Of a stretch of 64,000 bases of DNA, positions 42,611 to 55,788 are shown piece by piece. This DNA is from Populus alba. Taxonomy: Eukaryota; Streptophyta; Magnoliopsida; Malpighiales; Salicaceae. The stretch lies in NCBI RefSeq assembly GCF_005239225.2, contig NC_133296.1:2728001-2792000 (forward strand), read 5' to 3'. The position numbers were made by a program, and so were the translations under genes. Under the pieces are notes generated by a model, which searched no databases, had not been told where the DNA came from, and saw nothing but the letters and a program-made list of their open reading frames with translations. Within the stretch, counting starts at the first letter, position 1; every line of letters starts with the position of its first letter.

Positions 42611-45600
42611 ATTTTGAAAACCACTGGAGCTTCTTGTGTCACCCAATTCTGAAACTTTTCGCCTGGAGCCAGCTTGCGTACAACGGTCTTGGCGGAGACT
42701 TCTTCTAGCGTATGGATCGTCAGCTGTGGCAGCGCTTCATCTTCTTTTCCCGCGACTGCTTTCACGTCATCCCTTTTCTTCTCGTTTCCCTCCAAGGTGT
42801 TTATGCTCATATGAGCCAGTTCTAGACCCAGGCTTCCGGCTCCTTTATCAGGTTGCATTATGAATGCAGCTTTTGTGAACGATACGCTAAGGTGAGGGAT
42901 TTCTAGCTTTTCTTCCTCAGGCTCTCTTCCTTTAATTCTAGCCATCCTTCTTGCCCTTCTCCGACCAGCAGCCCACCGATAATCCTTTTGGTTAGGTTTG
43001 ATACCCTAACCCAAATCTTTGAGCAGCATTTTCCAAACTCGCCGACTTAACCCCTTCTGGTATCCTGCCAGTAAAGTTATACTGAAATGGGATCCCGCGT
43101 TCTAAGAAGCATAGGCTTGCCATCCTGGCTGCTTCTGAGATCCTTGGCCTTCTTAACACAGTGTTCTCCGGCACCCAGTCGGTGTTCACGATCTCGAAAG
43201 CATGGATATTGTTATCCTTTGCAATCTTCCACTTCGATGAAAAGGCACAGCACATTCTTTATCAAGGATATTTGCCTCCTCGGCCTTTACAGTTACCAAC
43301 ATCCCATTCATGATATACTTCAGGCATTGGTGCAATGACGAAGCTACTGCCCCCGCTGCGTGGATCCAAGGTCTTCCCAACAACATACTATAGGAAGGGT
43401 GGATATCCATAAACCTGAAGTGTCACTAGGAACATTTGCGGTCCCACATATAGCTCCACTTCTAAAGTCCCAAGTATTGGCCTAGGTGAGCCATCATACG
43501 CTCGGGCCATCATAGTACTTGGCTTCATATGAGATTCATCAATCGGCATTTCCTCCAGAATGTGCTTTGGCAACACGTTGAGGGCTGAGCCATTATCGAC
43601 GAGCACCTTCCCTACAATACAGTCTTTGCACTAACAGTAATGTATAAAGGCTTGTTGTGTCCAGTACCTTCAGCATCAAGCTCATCAGCCGTGAAGTAGA
43701 GGTAATTAGTTGCATGGATCCTCCCTACTAAATGCTCCATGGTTTTATGCTCAATGTTCTTGAGGTACATATGCCTCATTCAATACCTTTTCCAAGGCAT
43801 TTCGATGCAGCTCAGAGCTGAGTATCAAAGACATAAGGGAGATCCGCGCTGGAGTCTTTTTTAGTTGATCCACTATGCAATATTCGCTATGCTTGATCAA
43901 CTTCAAAAACTCATTCGACTCTTCTTCCGTTACCGGCTTATTAACTTCGGGAGCTTTGTCCAGGTCTACCACTTCCTTACCCTTTTCCTTTCTCCACTCT
44001 TCAGGCGTAAAGCAACGACCACTCCTGGTCAAACCACTTATCTCCGTCTGGAACAAAGGAAGAGTCGCTCGAACATCGGAGGCATACCCATAATTATACG
44101 GCATGGCATTGTGATTCTCTTTTGTGCAGGACGGTTTAGTCAAGACCAGCCTTGGGGGCCCATTTGCAGTCTGTTGGATCCTGCAAACTCCTGCCATCTC
44201 ATCTTGGCCTTCCATCATGCTTACCTCACGCCTGCTCTCCATGGGTTCAATCCTCAATTGTCCCATCTTCAACATTTTTGCGATCTTTTTGCAAAACTCT
44301 GCACAATCCTCAATGTGATGTCCATCTCTTTCGTGGAACTCACAGTAGTCACCTCTCTCCGATTGCCTTACCACCTTTGCCTCTAGAAGTCCTGATTGTA
44401 CTAACATGTCGTACAACCTTTTCATCGGCACCTTCAAAACCTTGCCTTGATTTCCCCCTTCGATCATGCCTATTCCACCACTATTTGGAGCATGCTTAGG
44501 CAATGGGTTTGAATTAACATTGGGCTTGTCTTCAAAGGATACCCATCCCGTCTTAATAAGCTCCAATAACCTCTTCTTGAAGGCATAGCAGGTTTCAATC
44601 CCATGCCCAGGATTGCCCCCATGGTACTCGCAAGACAACTCAGGCTTGTACCAAATTGGGAATGGTGGTTGTAGTGGTAGGGTAGGGATAGGAGCTACTT
44701 GTCCAATGCTCAACAGCTTGGCATACATGTCTTTCAATGGCATGGGTAAAGGCGGCAGTTGTTCTGAAGTGTATTTTGGGTGTGGTCTTTGGTAGTGATC
44801 TTGGTAGTGACTTTGGTAGTTTGGTTGGTTATTTGTTCGGTTAGGTGAAAAAGATTGGTTAAAGTTTATGCGTGAGACTTGAGCGGTAGGTGCTTGTGGA
44901 CTACGAAAATTTACTTTCTTGCCTTTGTACCCATCCTCCAAATTGTTAACGTCACCTTCTCTTTTCCTCCCAACAAAACCTTTCTTTTCTAAAGGCTCCG
45001 CTATGCGCCCAGCTTTAATTCCTTGCTCTATTCTTTCAGCCACGCGTACAACATCATAGAAATGTTGGGATGAGCTACCCATTAAATGCTCATAGTAAGG
45101 TGCCTTGAATGTATTGGCGAACAAAGTCACCATCTCTGTTTCTATTAACGGGGGTTGCATATGCATGGCCTCGTCCCTCCATCTTTGCGCATAAGCCCTC
45201 ACTGACTCTTGGCTTCTCTTTTCCAGTGACATGAGGCTCGTTCGATCTGGAGCAATTTCTAAATTGAACTTGTATTGCTTTAGGAAAGCCTCCACTAAGT
45301 CCTTCCATTTCTTAATCTTGACATTATCCAGCCTCATGTACCAACTTAGCGCAGACCCCGATAGACTGTCTTGGAAAAAGTAGATCATTAACTTATCGTC
45401 ATGAATCACCTCAGCCATCTTATTGCAATAAGATCGAAGATGAGTGTTCGGGCATTACAACCCAGTGTACCTTATAAACTCCGGTATCCTAAAATCTTTT
45501 GGTACCGTAAGGTTTGGTACCAAGCATATTTCCGACGCCCGCATGGGGTCAAACCAATCATTTCCCTCAACTGCTCTTAACCTTTCTTCTAATGCTGATA

Positions 45601-45925
45601 TTTTGTCCTCGTTCACAGAACCAGTGGACCTATTATCGGAAGGCCCCTCGGCTGTTAAATCTACAGTGGTGCGAGCTTGAGGGGGCTGAATGGGAATAGC
45701 AGGTGCAAAGTGCTGCCCCGTCGCTGAATCTGCCCCTAAGTTCTGAGATAACCCCGGGACATGAACTGACGGTGCTCCTATGGGTGGTTGGGTAGACGTT
45801 CCTTCTCCGTTCTTGGTTCTTAACAGTTGCTCAAGCAGGCTGGTCAGTCGAGAAACTTCATTTTTCACTGATTCCAACTCGGTCTGGTAGTGCGACTCTA
45901 ATTGAGCTCTTTCCTCGTTTTCCAT
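42607..45925 (-). pseudogene. gag-pro: Gag-protease of copy B, frameshifted
   Basis: Pieces: 45925-45455 (N-terminal coiled coil), 45418-43751 (555 codons with gag core and both zinc-knuckle-like motifs), then shifts near 43755, 43610, 43410, 43240 and ~42960 through the protease region; the last piece is 42945-42607. The protease motif VDNGSALNVLP is present in the 43606-43388 piece. The lesions are one-base indels against copy C, which is collinear and otherwise very similar. Confidence 0.88.
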
Positions 45926-46272
45926 TCTTGATCTTGACCGGGTTTGGTGGACTCTGGATATGGGACCTATGTTTCACGATCTGGCATGCATATGATGAAT
46001 TAAAAAACAAAATGTATGAAGAGAATGCGATGCATATGTAATGTGTGTATATATATATATATATAATATTATGAGCCGATTCATGACTTTCGCAACCTTT
46101 AAACAAGATTTCTGAGTTGACCGGATTACCAAAAAGGAGGGTTTGCCAAGTTCTTATCATAGTGGCTTACTCAACACATTAAGAAAGGAAATACGTCATG
46201 GACTTCTTATAAATAACATAGTTGCTCATACAAAACAATAATGGAAAAGAGAAGTCCTATACATTGCTACTT
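45926..46272 (-). other. Spacer between ORF1 and gag, copy B
   Basis: Non-coding, with a (TA)n run at ~46048-46066. Confidence 0.55.
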
Positions 46273-48588
46273 CTAAAAGGCGTTTCCCCTATTAGCTAAA
46301 TCCCTAATAAAATAGACCATGGCCCCATGTATTCTCGATACTTTGAACCGTCATTTCCAACTTCGGTGGCTTGCTGTTGCAACCTTTCCGCACAACGGGC
46401 TACGTGCTCAAACCTGTTTTGACATATGTCTTATCTTATCATGGAATACAGCGTTATCTCCGATTATTGCTTCGTTGCTGGCTCCTAATGCTTCATTGCT
46501 TTCTTTCCAATACTCGCACCATATTCTCTGATTGTGCCAACTTATCTCTTGTGCTCTGTAGCTCCTCCTTTTCGATGTCCAGCTCTGCTATTTTGGAATT
46601 GATTTGAACTGCGAAGCTGTCCATGTAGTCTTGGCATTCTTGACGCTCTTACTTAGCCTTGCTCATCTCTTCTTCCATCTCGAAGTAGTGGCTTCTCAAC
46701 TCCCTTAACTCTTCTTCTCGTACCTCGATCTCCGATTGTAAAGCCCTTATTCTTCCTTTTGAAAGACTCAGCTCTCTTCTGGTAATCTCTCATGTCAGAC
46801 TCAGCGGCCCTTCTCGCATTTCTTTCTTCCTCTAGTTGCACTCATGTAATTGAGCTCTAACCTTCCTTCCTTCTTCTATATCGAGGTTGGCTAGACGATT
46901 CTTCTCCTTTTCAACTTCTATTTTCTTTAAAAGAAGTTTCCTTCCCTTCTTCAAAGAATCCATCGTCTCCTTATCAACATTCACGCCCTTTTGTTGCCCT
47001 CCTAACCTTAGCCAATTCTTTTTCTGCTATCCCATTCTTCTTGACCAACTCATCATAATCAGCTATTCGACTCCTCAACTCAGCCTGGACTCCTGTTGTT
47101 ATCTCTTCAGCTACCTCAGCCTTTTTTCTGCCATTCCTTTAGAGACATTAGCTGCTTCTCTTGTTTTTCTAACCGCTGATTCAGGAAAACTCTCATCGTA
47201 TTTTCCTCCTCTAGCTGGTTCTCTAACAGTTGTTGTCGCCCCTTACTTCTGTTGAGTTCTATTATACACTGGTCTAACTGCTTTCTTAAATCATCCTTTC
47301 TTTCCCTTTTCTGTGGTTCCATAGCCGCCTCAGACTGTTCTTGTGTAGAGAGACCCTTCACTTCAGAAAAATCTTCATTCTCTCCAAACTATATAATTAT
47401 GGCTGAATGAGGTTTCAAAACTGCTTCCTTCTTCTCTTTTCACCTTCACGGGTCTTTCCCAATCCTGTCGGATAAGCTCCATTTCTTGGATGAACGGTTG
47501 GTGCTTGAATAACCCAATGAAATCAGCTAAACCCAAGGTTCTTGGCGTATATTGCATTCCGCCAAACTGCCTTGTTACGAGGGCGGGCGCATAGCTGATG
47601 TAACCGGTTACACCAATTAGAGGAACCCATGTCTTGTTTCCGCAGCTCATTGTGCAAATAACGTTGTTCATCCACGGTGCCTTCCATTTTGAAGTTGCTA
47701 CTTGGCAATGTTGCATACTTATCCCTCCATGCCTTCTTTCATCCCAATTCTTCCAAGTCTCATCTATGGTAATCTTTAATGGTCGCGCAAGTCAAACCAC
47801 CAAAAGTTGTTGAAGATGTCTCTCGGTGCTTCGATATGACTAATTATCCATAGGTACAACATAGGGACGCAACATCTCATTGCCCTTTTCCATGTGTCGG
47901 CAGTGACTAAGAGATAACATGGTTTCCCCCAAGATGGCTGAGGAAGGATTGATCCGGTCACGCTCATACTCGACGAAGACACTTGCTGCTTCTAAACTGA
48001 TGACCCCAGTTTTCGGAAGGGAACAACACTAGCCCAAAAAATGGCGAAGGCCACCAACCTATAACGCTCGTCTCCCAACTTGCCTTCTTCGGCATTTTTC
48101 TTCATTCGGGCTTCAATGACCTTCCATTTAAAACCCCCTTCAGCGACTCTACACTGGCTGATCTTTCCTAAGCTTAATAAGTTGACTACTTCCGAAGCTG
48201 TGTCTTCAAATCTGCGTCGGTGGTAGATTCTGTGGCTGTCATTTGGAAAGTCCAGAATTCTCTCATATTCTTCCAAGGTGGGTGTCATATCGATGTTTCC
48301 AAAGGTAAAACATCGATAACTTGGATCCCAAAATCTCAGAAGGGCTTTGATCGCCGCTGCTTGTACAGGTAACCTCATTATCTGTGCAATTCTCCCATAT
48401 CTCCTTTCAAACAAAGTCTCGTCGACATATTCCATGATAGGCAGCAACTTTCCTAAGTCGTTGACCATGTGATTTACCTTGGTAATGCATGGTAAACCAC
48501 TAGTATCGATTCTTGGGCATTTTCCTTCGGCAATCTGAGCCAACTCAGACTCTTGTCCATATTCTTGGAAAGAGAGGTACTTAGTCAT
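46273..48588 (-). pseudogene. ORF1 of copy B, frameshifted
   Basis: Starts MTKYLSFQEYGQESELAQIA at 48588. Pieces 48588-47992, 47982-47776, 47716-47375, 47361-47116 and smaller ones follow the Ogre ORF1 plan: FWDPSYRCFTFGNIDMTPTL, EYERILDFPND, SLEAASVFVEYE, LIGVTGYISYAPALVTRQFG, then a long coiled coil. It is nearly identical to copy C and clearly different from element A. The site of the solo-LTR insertion in copy C is empty here (~46400: GGGCTACGTGCTCAA). The ORF ends at a TAG around 46273 where copy C reads through two more codons. Confidence 0.8.
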
Positions 48589-49078
48589 GATTTCAGCTCA
48601 AAAACCTGGGTTGATGAATTCAAATTATTAATCGTGATGCAAAATGAAAGTAAGATTCACAACCTAAGGACAAGCTCTAATTATCAGTGAGAGTGGGTAG
48701 TTTTTCTATCTAGTCTGAAAGGGTCTCATATCTGCCTAGTGACGTTCTTCGTAAAGAAGTATGGGGGCGTTGCAAGGAACAGTTAAGACACGTATGCCCA
48801 CCATTACCAAGCAGGCACTCAGATATGAGTTGGGTGTTTCACGCATTTAAACCCTGACCAATAGTCTTAGGGTAAATCGCTAATTCCCCACTTAACTTAA
48901 AGCTTGTGTGTGCTTTTCAGAATTAAAGCAAGTGATGCATGAGACAATTGTATAGAATGCATGAATAATATGAGTAGAATAAAATAAAATAAATACGCAA
49001 ATAAAAAGGACAGGCATATTAACAATAAACACACAAACACACCAATAAATCAGACAAAACAAAGCTTAGTCTACAAGA
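48589..49078 (-). other. Untranslated leader of copy B
   Basis: Non-coding; nearly identical to 60225-60716. A minus-strand acceptor CAACCCAG^GTTTTTG lies ~17 nt upstream of the ORF1 ATG. Confidence 0.6.
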
Positions 49079-49096
49079 TCCCCAGTGGAGTCGCCA
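49079..49096 (-). other. Primer-binding site of copy B
   Basis: The same 18-nt tRNA-Arg-type site as element A, three bases inside the LTR at 49100. Confidence 0.8.
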
Positions 49097-49099
49097 TTC

Positions 49100-51168
49100 T
49101 GTCGCACCCCAAAAAAAATCAGAAGGCGCGCGGCATCGGGCTGACGATTTTTCTCGTATGTTGTTGTTTGCTTGAATTTGGTTCGTTAGAGTCGCCACCT
49201 AGTAATTGATTTCGGGCTACTAGGAAACCGAGTGTACTGGTCTTGTCAGAGATTCGCGGGTACGGGACTGGTTGTGGTTAGGGAAGGTATTAGCACCCCT
49301 AACACACCCTACCTGAGGTAAGCTGCTTCGCGAATTTGATGTGTTAAAGAAGTTTTAATAATTGTCTTTTCATCGGAAATTAGAAATATCACTTACGTAT
49401 AAGTTAATAATTCTTAACCGAGATCCGATCAAAATATTAAATTCTTCTTTAATATATTTGCAATGTTATCATTAAAAAATATATATAAATAAATGAAACA
49501 AAATACAAAACACCCAAACATACACTTCCACTATTTTTGTTTCTTTTTTTTTTTTCTTTTCTTTTACATCCATATTTACAAGATATCAATTACAAAAAAT
49601 CAAAACTAACAAATTACATTTAAAACACATTAAAATTACAAAACAGTCCCTAAACAATCCATAACAGTGCTGGGAAACCCTTCAGGAACAGTAGGACAGT
49701 GGTGGCGCGTCTCCCACGCCGCCACCGTCACTGGCGGCGCGTGGGTTCACGCACCGCCGCGGGAAGAAACCAGAAACATGGGGGAGCTGGATCGACCCCT
49801 TCCCCTCTTCACTTTTCTACCGGTGGTGATGACCCTCGTCACCTGCAAAAGGAGAAAACAACACAAGCCAGTTGATTTTAACTTGGTTTTGTTTCTTAGA
49901 TCTATTATTTCCGGTTATCTTTCTCCTTTGTGGCGTCTGTCCCGGTCTTCTTTCTTCTTCAGCTGGCGGATCTGCCAGTGCTTGAAGACTTCGGTGTGGA
50001 AGAGAAAGAAGTGTTTCCTGGGGCACGGGGAGCAGCTGCGGTGGAGATGTTTCCTCGGTTGTGAGCAGATCGGGTCCGTGGGGAGGAGCTGCTGCGGTTG
50101 GAGGACGGCGGTTGCAAAGGGGGAACGACGCTGCTGGGGAAAAGGAACAGCGGTGGCTGGCCTTGCTGCTGCTTGGTGGGTTACTGGCGGTGGCCTCGGT
50201 GGTGCTGGAGCTGCTGGTTGCGCCGCGGTGGGCGCTGGGTTTCCTCTTCTCCTCTGCTTCGGGTGCAGACGGCGCTGCTGGAGGCCGATCTGGTTGCTGA
50301 AGATGAGTTCTGGTGACCGGTGAGAGGAGAGCTGGCGTTGGGAGATGTGGGGAGGAGAAGAAGAAATGGGATGGCTGCGTGGTCTGAAAAAATCAGAACC
50401 AAGGGGAAGAAAAAAAAATCAAAAGTCCGATGGGGGGAGGGGGGGCTGTGAAGTGGCTGAGAAGAAGAAAAAAAAATCTGGTGATGGGGGATCGGCTATG
50501 GCTTTCTTTTTGGCTTTCGTTGGCTGGGAATTGGGAACAGAGTTGGGAGGCGCTGCTATTGAGAAGGGAAAGGAACGGCTGGGGATTGGAGAATCATTCA
50601 AACCGGGGAGGGGGCTGTGTTTGTTTAGCTGCTAAGGGGAAGCAGCAAATTCAAACCGGCTGGGGGCTGCTCTGTTTGGGTTGTGTTTGTGGTCGACGGC
50701 TACAGGAAAAAAATTCAAACCAAAGGGGAAGGGGGGGGCGGCTTGTCTTGAAAAAATGGGTTTAGGGTTAGGTTTTGTATTTTTTCTGAAGTTGTCAAAA
50801 TTGCCCCCCCTTGCAAGTGTTAGAAACCAGTATTTATAGGCAAAAAATGTTACCAAGTTTTCAACATTGGTCCCTTAACTTTTTTTTTTGTAAAATTTGA
50901 TTTTTCTTGTTTTTTTGTAATTTTTTGAAAATGAGCAATATCAACGTCGACTCGATGCGGAAAATCAATGATTTTAAAAACGACGCGTGAAAAGTCGAAC
51001 GCGTTTGAAAGACCCTTAAAAAATTAAATTCTTTTTTAGACGACGTTGAAAATGCTAAAATGACGAAAATATATTAAAAAACATATTTTTGATTTTCTTT
51101 GCTTTTCTCAATTTTTTTGGATTTTTTGAAAATATATCAAAACATGGGTCAAAAATTGGGTAGCAACA
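49100..51168 (-). repeat. LTR of a third subfamily at the 5' side of copy B
   Basis: The plus-strand ends are TGTCGCACCCC and GGGTAGCAACA, 2069 bp. It shares the U5 block (49188-49325) with the other LTRs but has a different U3/R, with minus-strand TATAAATA at 50831-50838 and GC-rich GGTGG-type sequence at 49680-50760. It does not match copy B's other LTR. Its right edge abuts copy C in mid-RT, with no matching duplication on both sides. Confidence 0.82.
50831..50838 (-). promoter_or_regulatory. TATA box of the 49100-51168 LTR
   Basis: Minus-strand TATAAATA at the expected U3/R border. A donor-like TTGCAG^GTGACG follows at ~49842. Confidence 0.5.
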
Positions 51169-51774
51169 ACATCTATGTGTGGTAGAGGAAAATCATCCTT
51201 AGGGCTAGCTTTATTCAAATTCCGAAAATCCACACAAACTTGAATCTTCCCTTCCTTCTTGGGCACCACAACAATGTTAGACACCCATTGTGGGTATCTA
51301 ACTACTTCTAGAAAGCCAGCATCCCATTGCTTTTCGAGTTCTGCCTTGACCTTGATCCAGATGTCCGGGTGGGCCCTCCTAAGCTTCTGCTTGACTGGCT
51401 TATAACCTTCTTCCAACGGTATCTTGTGTTCTACAATACTTGTATCCAAACCGGGCATATCTTCATAGGACCAAGCAAAGACATCTGAATACTCTTGTAA
51501 TAGGGTGATCATTTTTATCCTTTGTTCAGAAGTAATTAGGGTACCTATTTTCAACTCTTTCTTGAGTTGACCTTTGCCCACATTGATGGTTTCGAGTTCC
51601 TCGGTGGCAGGCTTCCAAGTCTGTTCCTGTTGTTCTACTAGCCTGGTGAATTCACTGATATTGCTTTCATCCCACTCTTCTTCTTCCATAGCTATTACAT
51701 GCTCCTTCAAGTTTGGCCATTTATTCTTGATGCTAAATGTATGTGACGTTGTTGGAGACCCGCTTTCAGGATTC
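51169..51774 (-). pseudogene. pol: Pol N-terminus of copy C, truncated in RT
   Basis: Reads NPESGSPTTSHTFSIKNKWP through LTSEQ, QWVSNIVVVPKKEGKIQVCV and PLPHIDV, then runs into the 49100-51168 LTR at 51169. Everything after the first ~200 residues (RT palm with YVDD, RNase H domains, integrase, 3' UTR array, 3' LTR) is missing. The remaining frame is open. Confidence 0.9.
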
Positions 51775-51991
51775 CTGAGAGCGGGAAGTGCTTGGTGTAA
51801 ATGCATATATATATAAACAAACAATTCTTGAAAAAGTGCATGATCTCACATTCATTCAAAGGAAAAAAGGTGGGCTCTATGACAAATATAGAATCTAGCT
51901 GACATCATGAGCCTTGATTGTCAACTAGAGAAAATAAAAGCAAACATAAGCAATGACAAAAAACATGCTAAGGCAAACAAAGTTGGTTTAC
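51775..51991 (-). other. Protease-RT intron of copy C (predicted)
   Basis: Donor AAAAT^GTAAAC, acceptor CCCGCTCTCAG^GAATCC, 217 nt, phase preserved. Confidence 0.65.
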
Positions 51992-54900
51992 ATTTTGAAA
52001 ACCACTAGAGCTTCTTGGGTCACCCAATTCTAAAACTTTTCGCCTGGAGCCAACTTGCGCACAACGGTCTTGGCGGAGACTTCTTCTAGTGTATGGATCG
52101 TCAGTTGTGGCAGCGCTTCATCTTCCTTTCCCGCTACTGCTTTCACGTCATCCCCTTTCTTCTCGTTTCCCTTCAAGGTGTTTATGCTCATATGAGCCAG
52201 TTCTAGACCCAGGCTTCCAGCTCCCTTATCATGTTGCACTATGTATGCAGCTCTTGGGAATGATACGCTAAGGGGAGGGATTTCTAGTTGTTCTTCTTCA
52301 AGATCTCTTCCTTTAATTCTAGCCATCCTTCTTGTCCTTCTCCGATCAGCAACCCAACGATAATCATCTTGGTTAGGTTGATATCCTAGCCCAAATCTTT
52401 GATCAGCTTTTCTCTTCCTTGTCGGATTAGCCCCTTCTAGTATTCCGCAAGCGAGGTTATATTGACGTGGGACCTCACGGTTCAAGAAACATAGACTTGC
52501 CATCCTTGCTGCTTCTGAGATCCTTAGCCTTCTTAGCACGGTGTTCTCCGGCACCCAGTCGGTGTTCACGATCTCAAAAGCATGGATATTTCCATCCTTG
52601 CAATCCTCCGCTTCGATAAAAGGCACAACCACATTCTTTATCATGGATATTGCCTCCTCAGCCTTGACAGTTACCAGCATCCCATTCATGATGTACTTCA
52701 GGCATTGGTGCAATGACGAAGCTACTGCCCCCGCTGCGTGGATCCAAGGTCTTCCCAACAACATACTATAGGAAGGGTGGATATCCATAACCTGAAGTGT
52801 CACTAGGAACATTTGCGGTCCCACATATAGCTCCACTTCTAAGGTCCCAAGTATTGGCCTAGGTGAGCCATCATATGCTCTGGCCATCATAGTACTTGGC
52901 TTCATATGAGATTCATCAATCGGCATTTCCTCCAGAATGTGCTTTGGCAACACGTTGAGGGCCGAGCCATTATCGACGAGTACTTTCCCTACAAGGCAGT
53001 CTTTGCACCTAACAGTAATGTATAAAGGCTTGTTGTGTCCGATACCTTCAGCATCAATCTCGTCAGCCGTGAAGTAGAGGTAATTAGTTGCATGGATCCT
53101 CCCTACTAAATGCTCCATGGTTTTATGCTCAATGTCTTGGGGTACATATGCCTCATTCAATACCTTTTGCAAGGCATTTCGATACGGCTCAGAGCTGAGT
53201 ATCAAGGACATAAGGGAGATCCGCGCTGGAGTCTTTTTTAGTTGATCCACTATGCAATATTCGCTATGCTTGATCAACTTCAGAAACTCATTCGACTCCT
53301 CTTCCGTTACCGGCTTATTAACTTCGGGAGCTTTGTCCAGATCTACCACTTCCTTACCCTTTTCCTTCCTCCATTCTTCAGGCGTAAAGCAACGACCACT
53401 CCTGGTCAAACCACTTATCTGCGTCTGGAACAAAGGAAGAGGCGCTCGAACATTGGAGGCATACCCATAATTATACGGCATGGCATTGTGATTCTCTTTT
53501 GTGCAGGACAGTTTAGTCAAGATCAGCCTTGGGGGCCCATTAGCAGTCTGTTGGATCCTGCAAACTCCTGCCATCTCATCTTGGCCTTCCATCATGCTTA
53601 CCTCACACCTGCTCTCCATGGGTTCAATCCTCAATTGTCCCATCTTCAACATTTTTGTGATCTTTTCGCAAAACTCTGCGTAATCCTCAATGTGATGTCC
53701 ATCTCTTCCGTGGAACTCACAGTAGTCACCTCTCTTTGATTGCCTTACCACCTTTGCCTCTAGAAATCCTGATTGTACTAACATGTCGTACAACCTTTTC
53801 ATCGGCACCTTCAACACCTTGCCTTGATTTCCCACTTCGATCATGCCTATTCCACCACTATTTGGAGCATGCTTAGGCAATGGGTTTGAATTAACATTGG
53901 GCTTGTCTTCGAAGGATACCCATCCCGTCTTAATAAGCTCCAATAACCTCTTCTTGAAGGCATAACAGGTTTCAATCCCATGCCCGGGATTGCCCCCATG
54001 GTATTCGCAAGACAACTCAGGCTTGTACCAAATTGGGAATGGTGGTTGTAGTGGTAGTGTAGGGATAGGAGCTACTTGTCCAATACTCAATAGCTTGGCA
54101 TACATGTCCTTCAATGGCATGGGTAAAGGCGGTAGTTGTTCTGAAGTGTATCTTGGGTGGGGTCTTTGGTAGTGATCTTGGTAGTGATTTTGGTAGTTTG
54201 GCTGGTTATTTGTTCGGTTAGGTGAAAAAGGTTGGTTAAAGTTTATGCGTGAGAATTGAGAGGTAGGTGCTTGTGGACTACGAAAATTTACTTTTTTGCC
54301 TTTGTACCCATCTTCCAAATTGTTAACGTCACCTTCTCTTTTCCTTCCAACAAAACCTTTCTTCTCTAAAGGCTCCGTTATGCTCCCAGCTTTGATTCCT
54401 TGCTCTATTCTTTCCGCCACACGTACAACATCATAGAAATGTTGAGATGAGCTACCCATTAAATGCTCATAGTAAGGTGCCTTGAATGTATTGGCGAACA
54501 AAGTCATCATCTCTGTTTCTATCAAAGGGGGTTGCACATGCGTGGCCTCGTCCCTCTATCTTTGCGCATAAGCCCTCACTGACTCTTGGCTTCTCTTTTC
54601 CATTGACATGAGGCTCGTTCGATCTAGAGAAATTTCCAAATTGAACTTGTATTGCTTTAGGAAAGCCTCCACTAAGTCCTTCCATTTCTTAATCTTGACA
54701 TTATCCAGCCTCATGTACCAACTTAGCGCAGATCCCGATAGACTGTCTTGGAAAAAGTAGATCATTAACTTATCGTCATGAATCACCTCAGCCATCTTAT
54801 TGCAATAAGATCGAAGGTGAGTGTTTGGGCATTCCAACCCAGTGTACCTTATAAACTCCGGTATCCTAAAATCTTTTGGTACCGTGACGTTTGGTACCAA

Positions 54901-55302
54901 GCATATTTCCGACGCTCGCATGGGGTCAAACCAATCATTTCCCTCGACTGCTCTTAACCTTTCTTCTAATGCTGATATCTTGTCATCGTTCACAAAACCA
55001 GTGGACCTATTATCGGAAGGCCCCTCGGCTGTTAAATCTACAGTGATGTGAGCTTGAGGGGGCTGAATGGGAATAGCAGGTGCAAAGTGCTGCCCCGTCG
55101 CTGAATCTGCCCCCAAGTTCTGAGATAACCCTGGGACATGAGCTGACGGTGCTCCTATAGGTGGTTGGGTAGACGTTCCCTCTCCGTTCTTCGTTCTTAA
55201 AAGTTGCTCAAGCAGGTTGGTCAATCGAGAAACTTCATTCTTCACAGATTCCAACTCGGTCTGGTAGTGCGACTCTAATTGAGCTCTTTCTTCGTTATCC
55301 AT
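51988..55302 (-). pseudogene. gag-pro: Gag-protease of copy C, two nonsense codons
   Basis: Collinear in one frame from MDNEERAQLESHYQTE at 55302 to FKM before the intron. It is interrupted only by TAG in place of TGG at ~54556 (AYAQR-stop-RDEA) and TAG in place of CAG at 52030 (GEKF-stop-NWV). The open middle is 835 codons (54537-52030). Gag core, both zinc-knuckle-like motifs (the second has Tyr for its last Cys: HHIEDY) and the VDNGSALNVLP protease site are present. Unlike A and B there are no indels, and both stops are C-to-T-type changes, as expected from decay of methylated DNA. Confidence 0.9.
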
Positions 55303-55416
55303 TCTTGATCTGGACCGGGTTTGGTGGACTCTGGATATGGGACCTATGTTTCATGATTTGGCATGCATATGATGAATTAAAAACAAAATGTGTGATGAGA
55401 ATGTGATGCATATGTC

Positions 55417-55453
<37 letters not shown>

Positions 55454-55648
55454 GAGCTTATTCATGACTTTCGGAACCTTTAAGCAAGATTTCTGAGTTG
55501 ACCTGATTACCATAAGGGAGGGTTTGCCAAGTTCTGATCATAGTGGCTTACTCAACACATTAAGAAAGGAAATATGTCATGGACTTCTTATAAATAACAG
55601 AAACTGTTCATACAAAACAATAATGGAATAGAGAAGTCCTATACATTG
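55303..55648 (-). other. Spacer between ORF1 and gag, copy C, with (TG)n
   Basis: Non-coding; a TG dinucleotide run of about 15 units lies at 55422-55451, at the place where copy B has a TA run. Confidence 0.65.
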
Positions 55649-55788
55649 CTATTTCTGAAAGGCATTTCCCCTATTAGCTAAATCCCTAATAAAACAGGCC
55701 ATGGCCCCCATGTATTCTCGATACTTTGAAGCGTCATTTCCAACTTCGGTGGCTTGCTGTTGCAACCTTTCCGCATAACGGGCTACGT

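Noticed and set aside
49100..51168. LTR at the B/C junction as a simple solo-LTR insertion
   Set aside because: It has no matching 5-bp duplications on the two sides, and its left side joins a primer-binding site directly, as a 5' LTR does.
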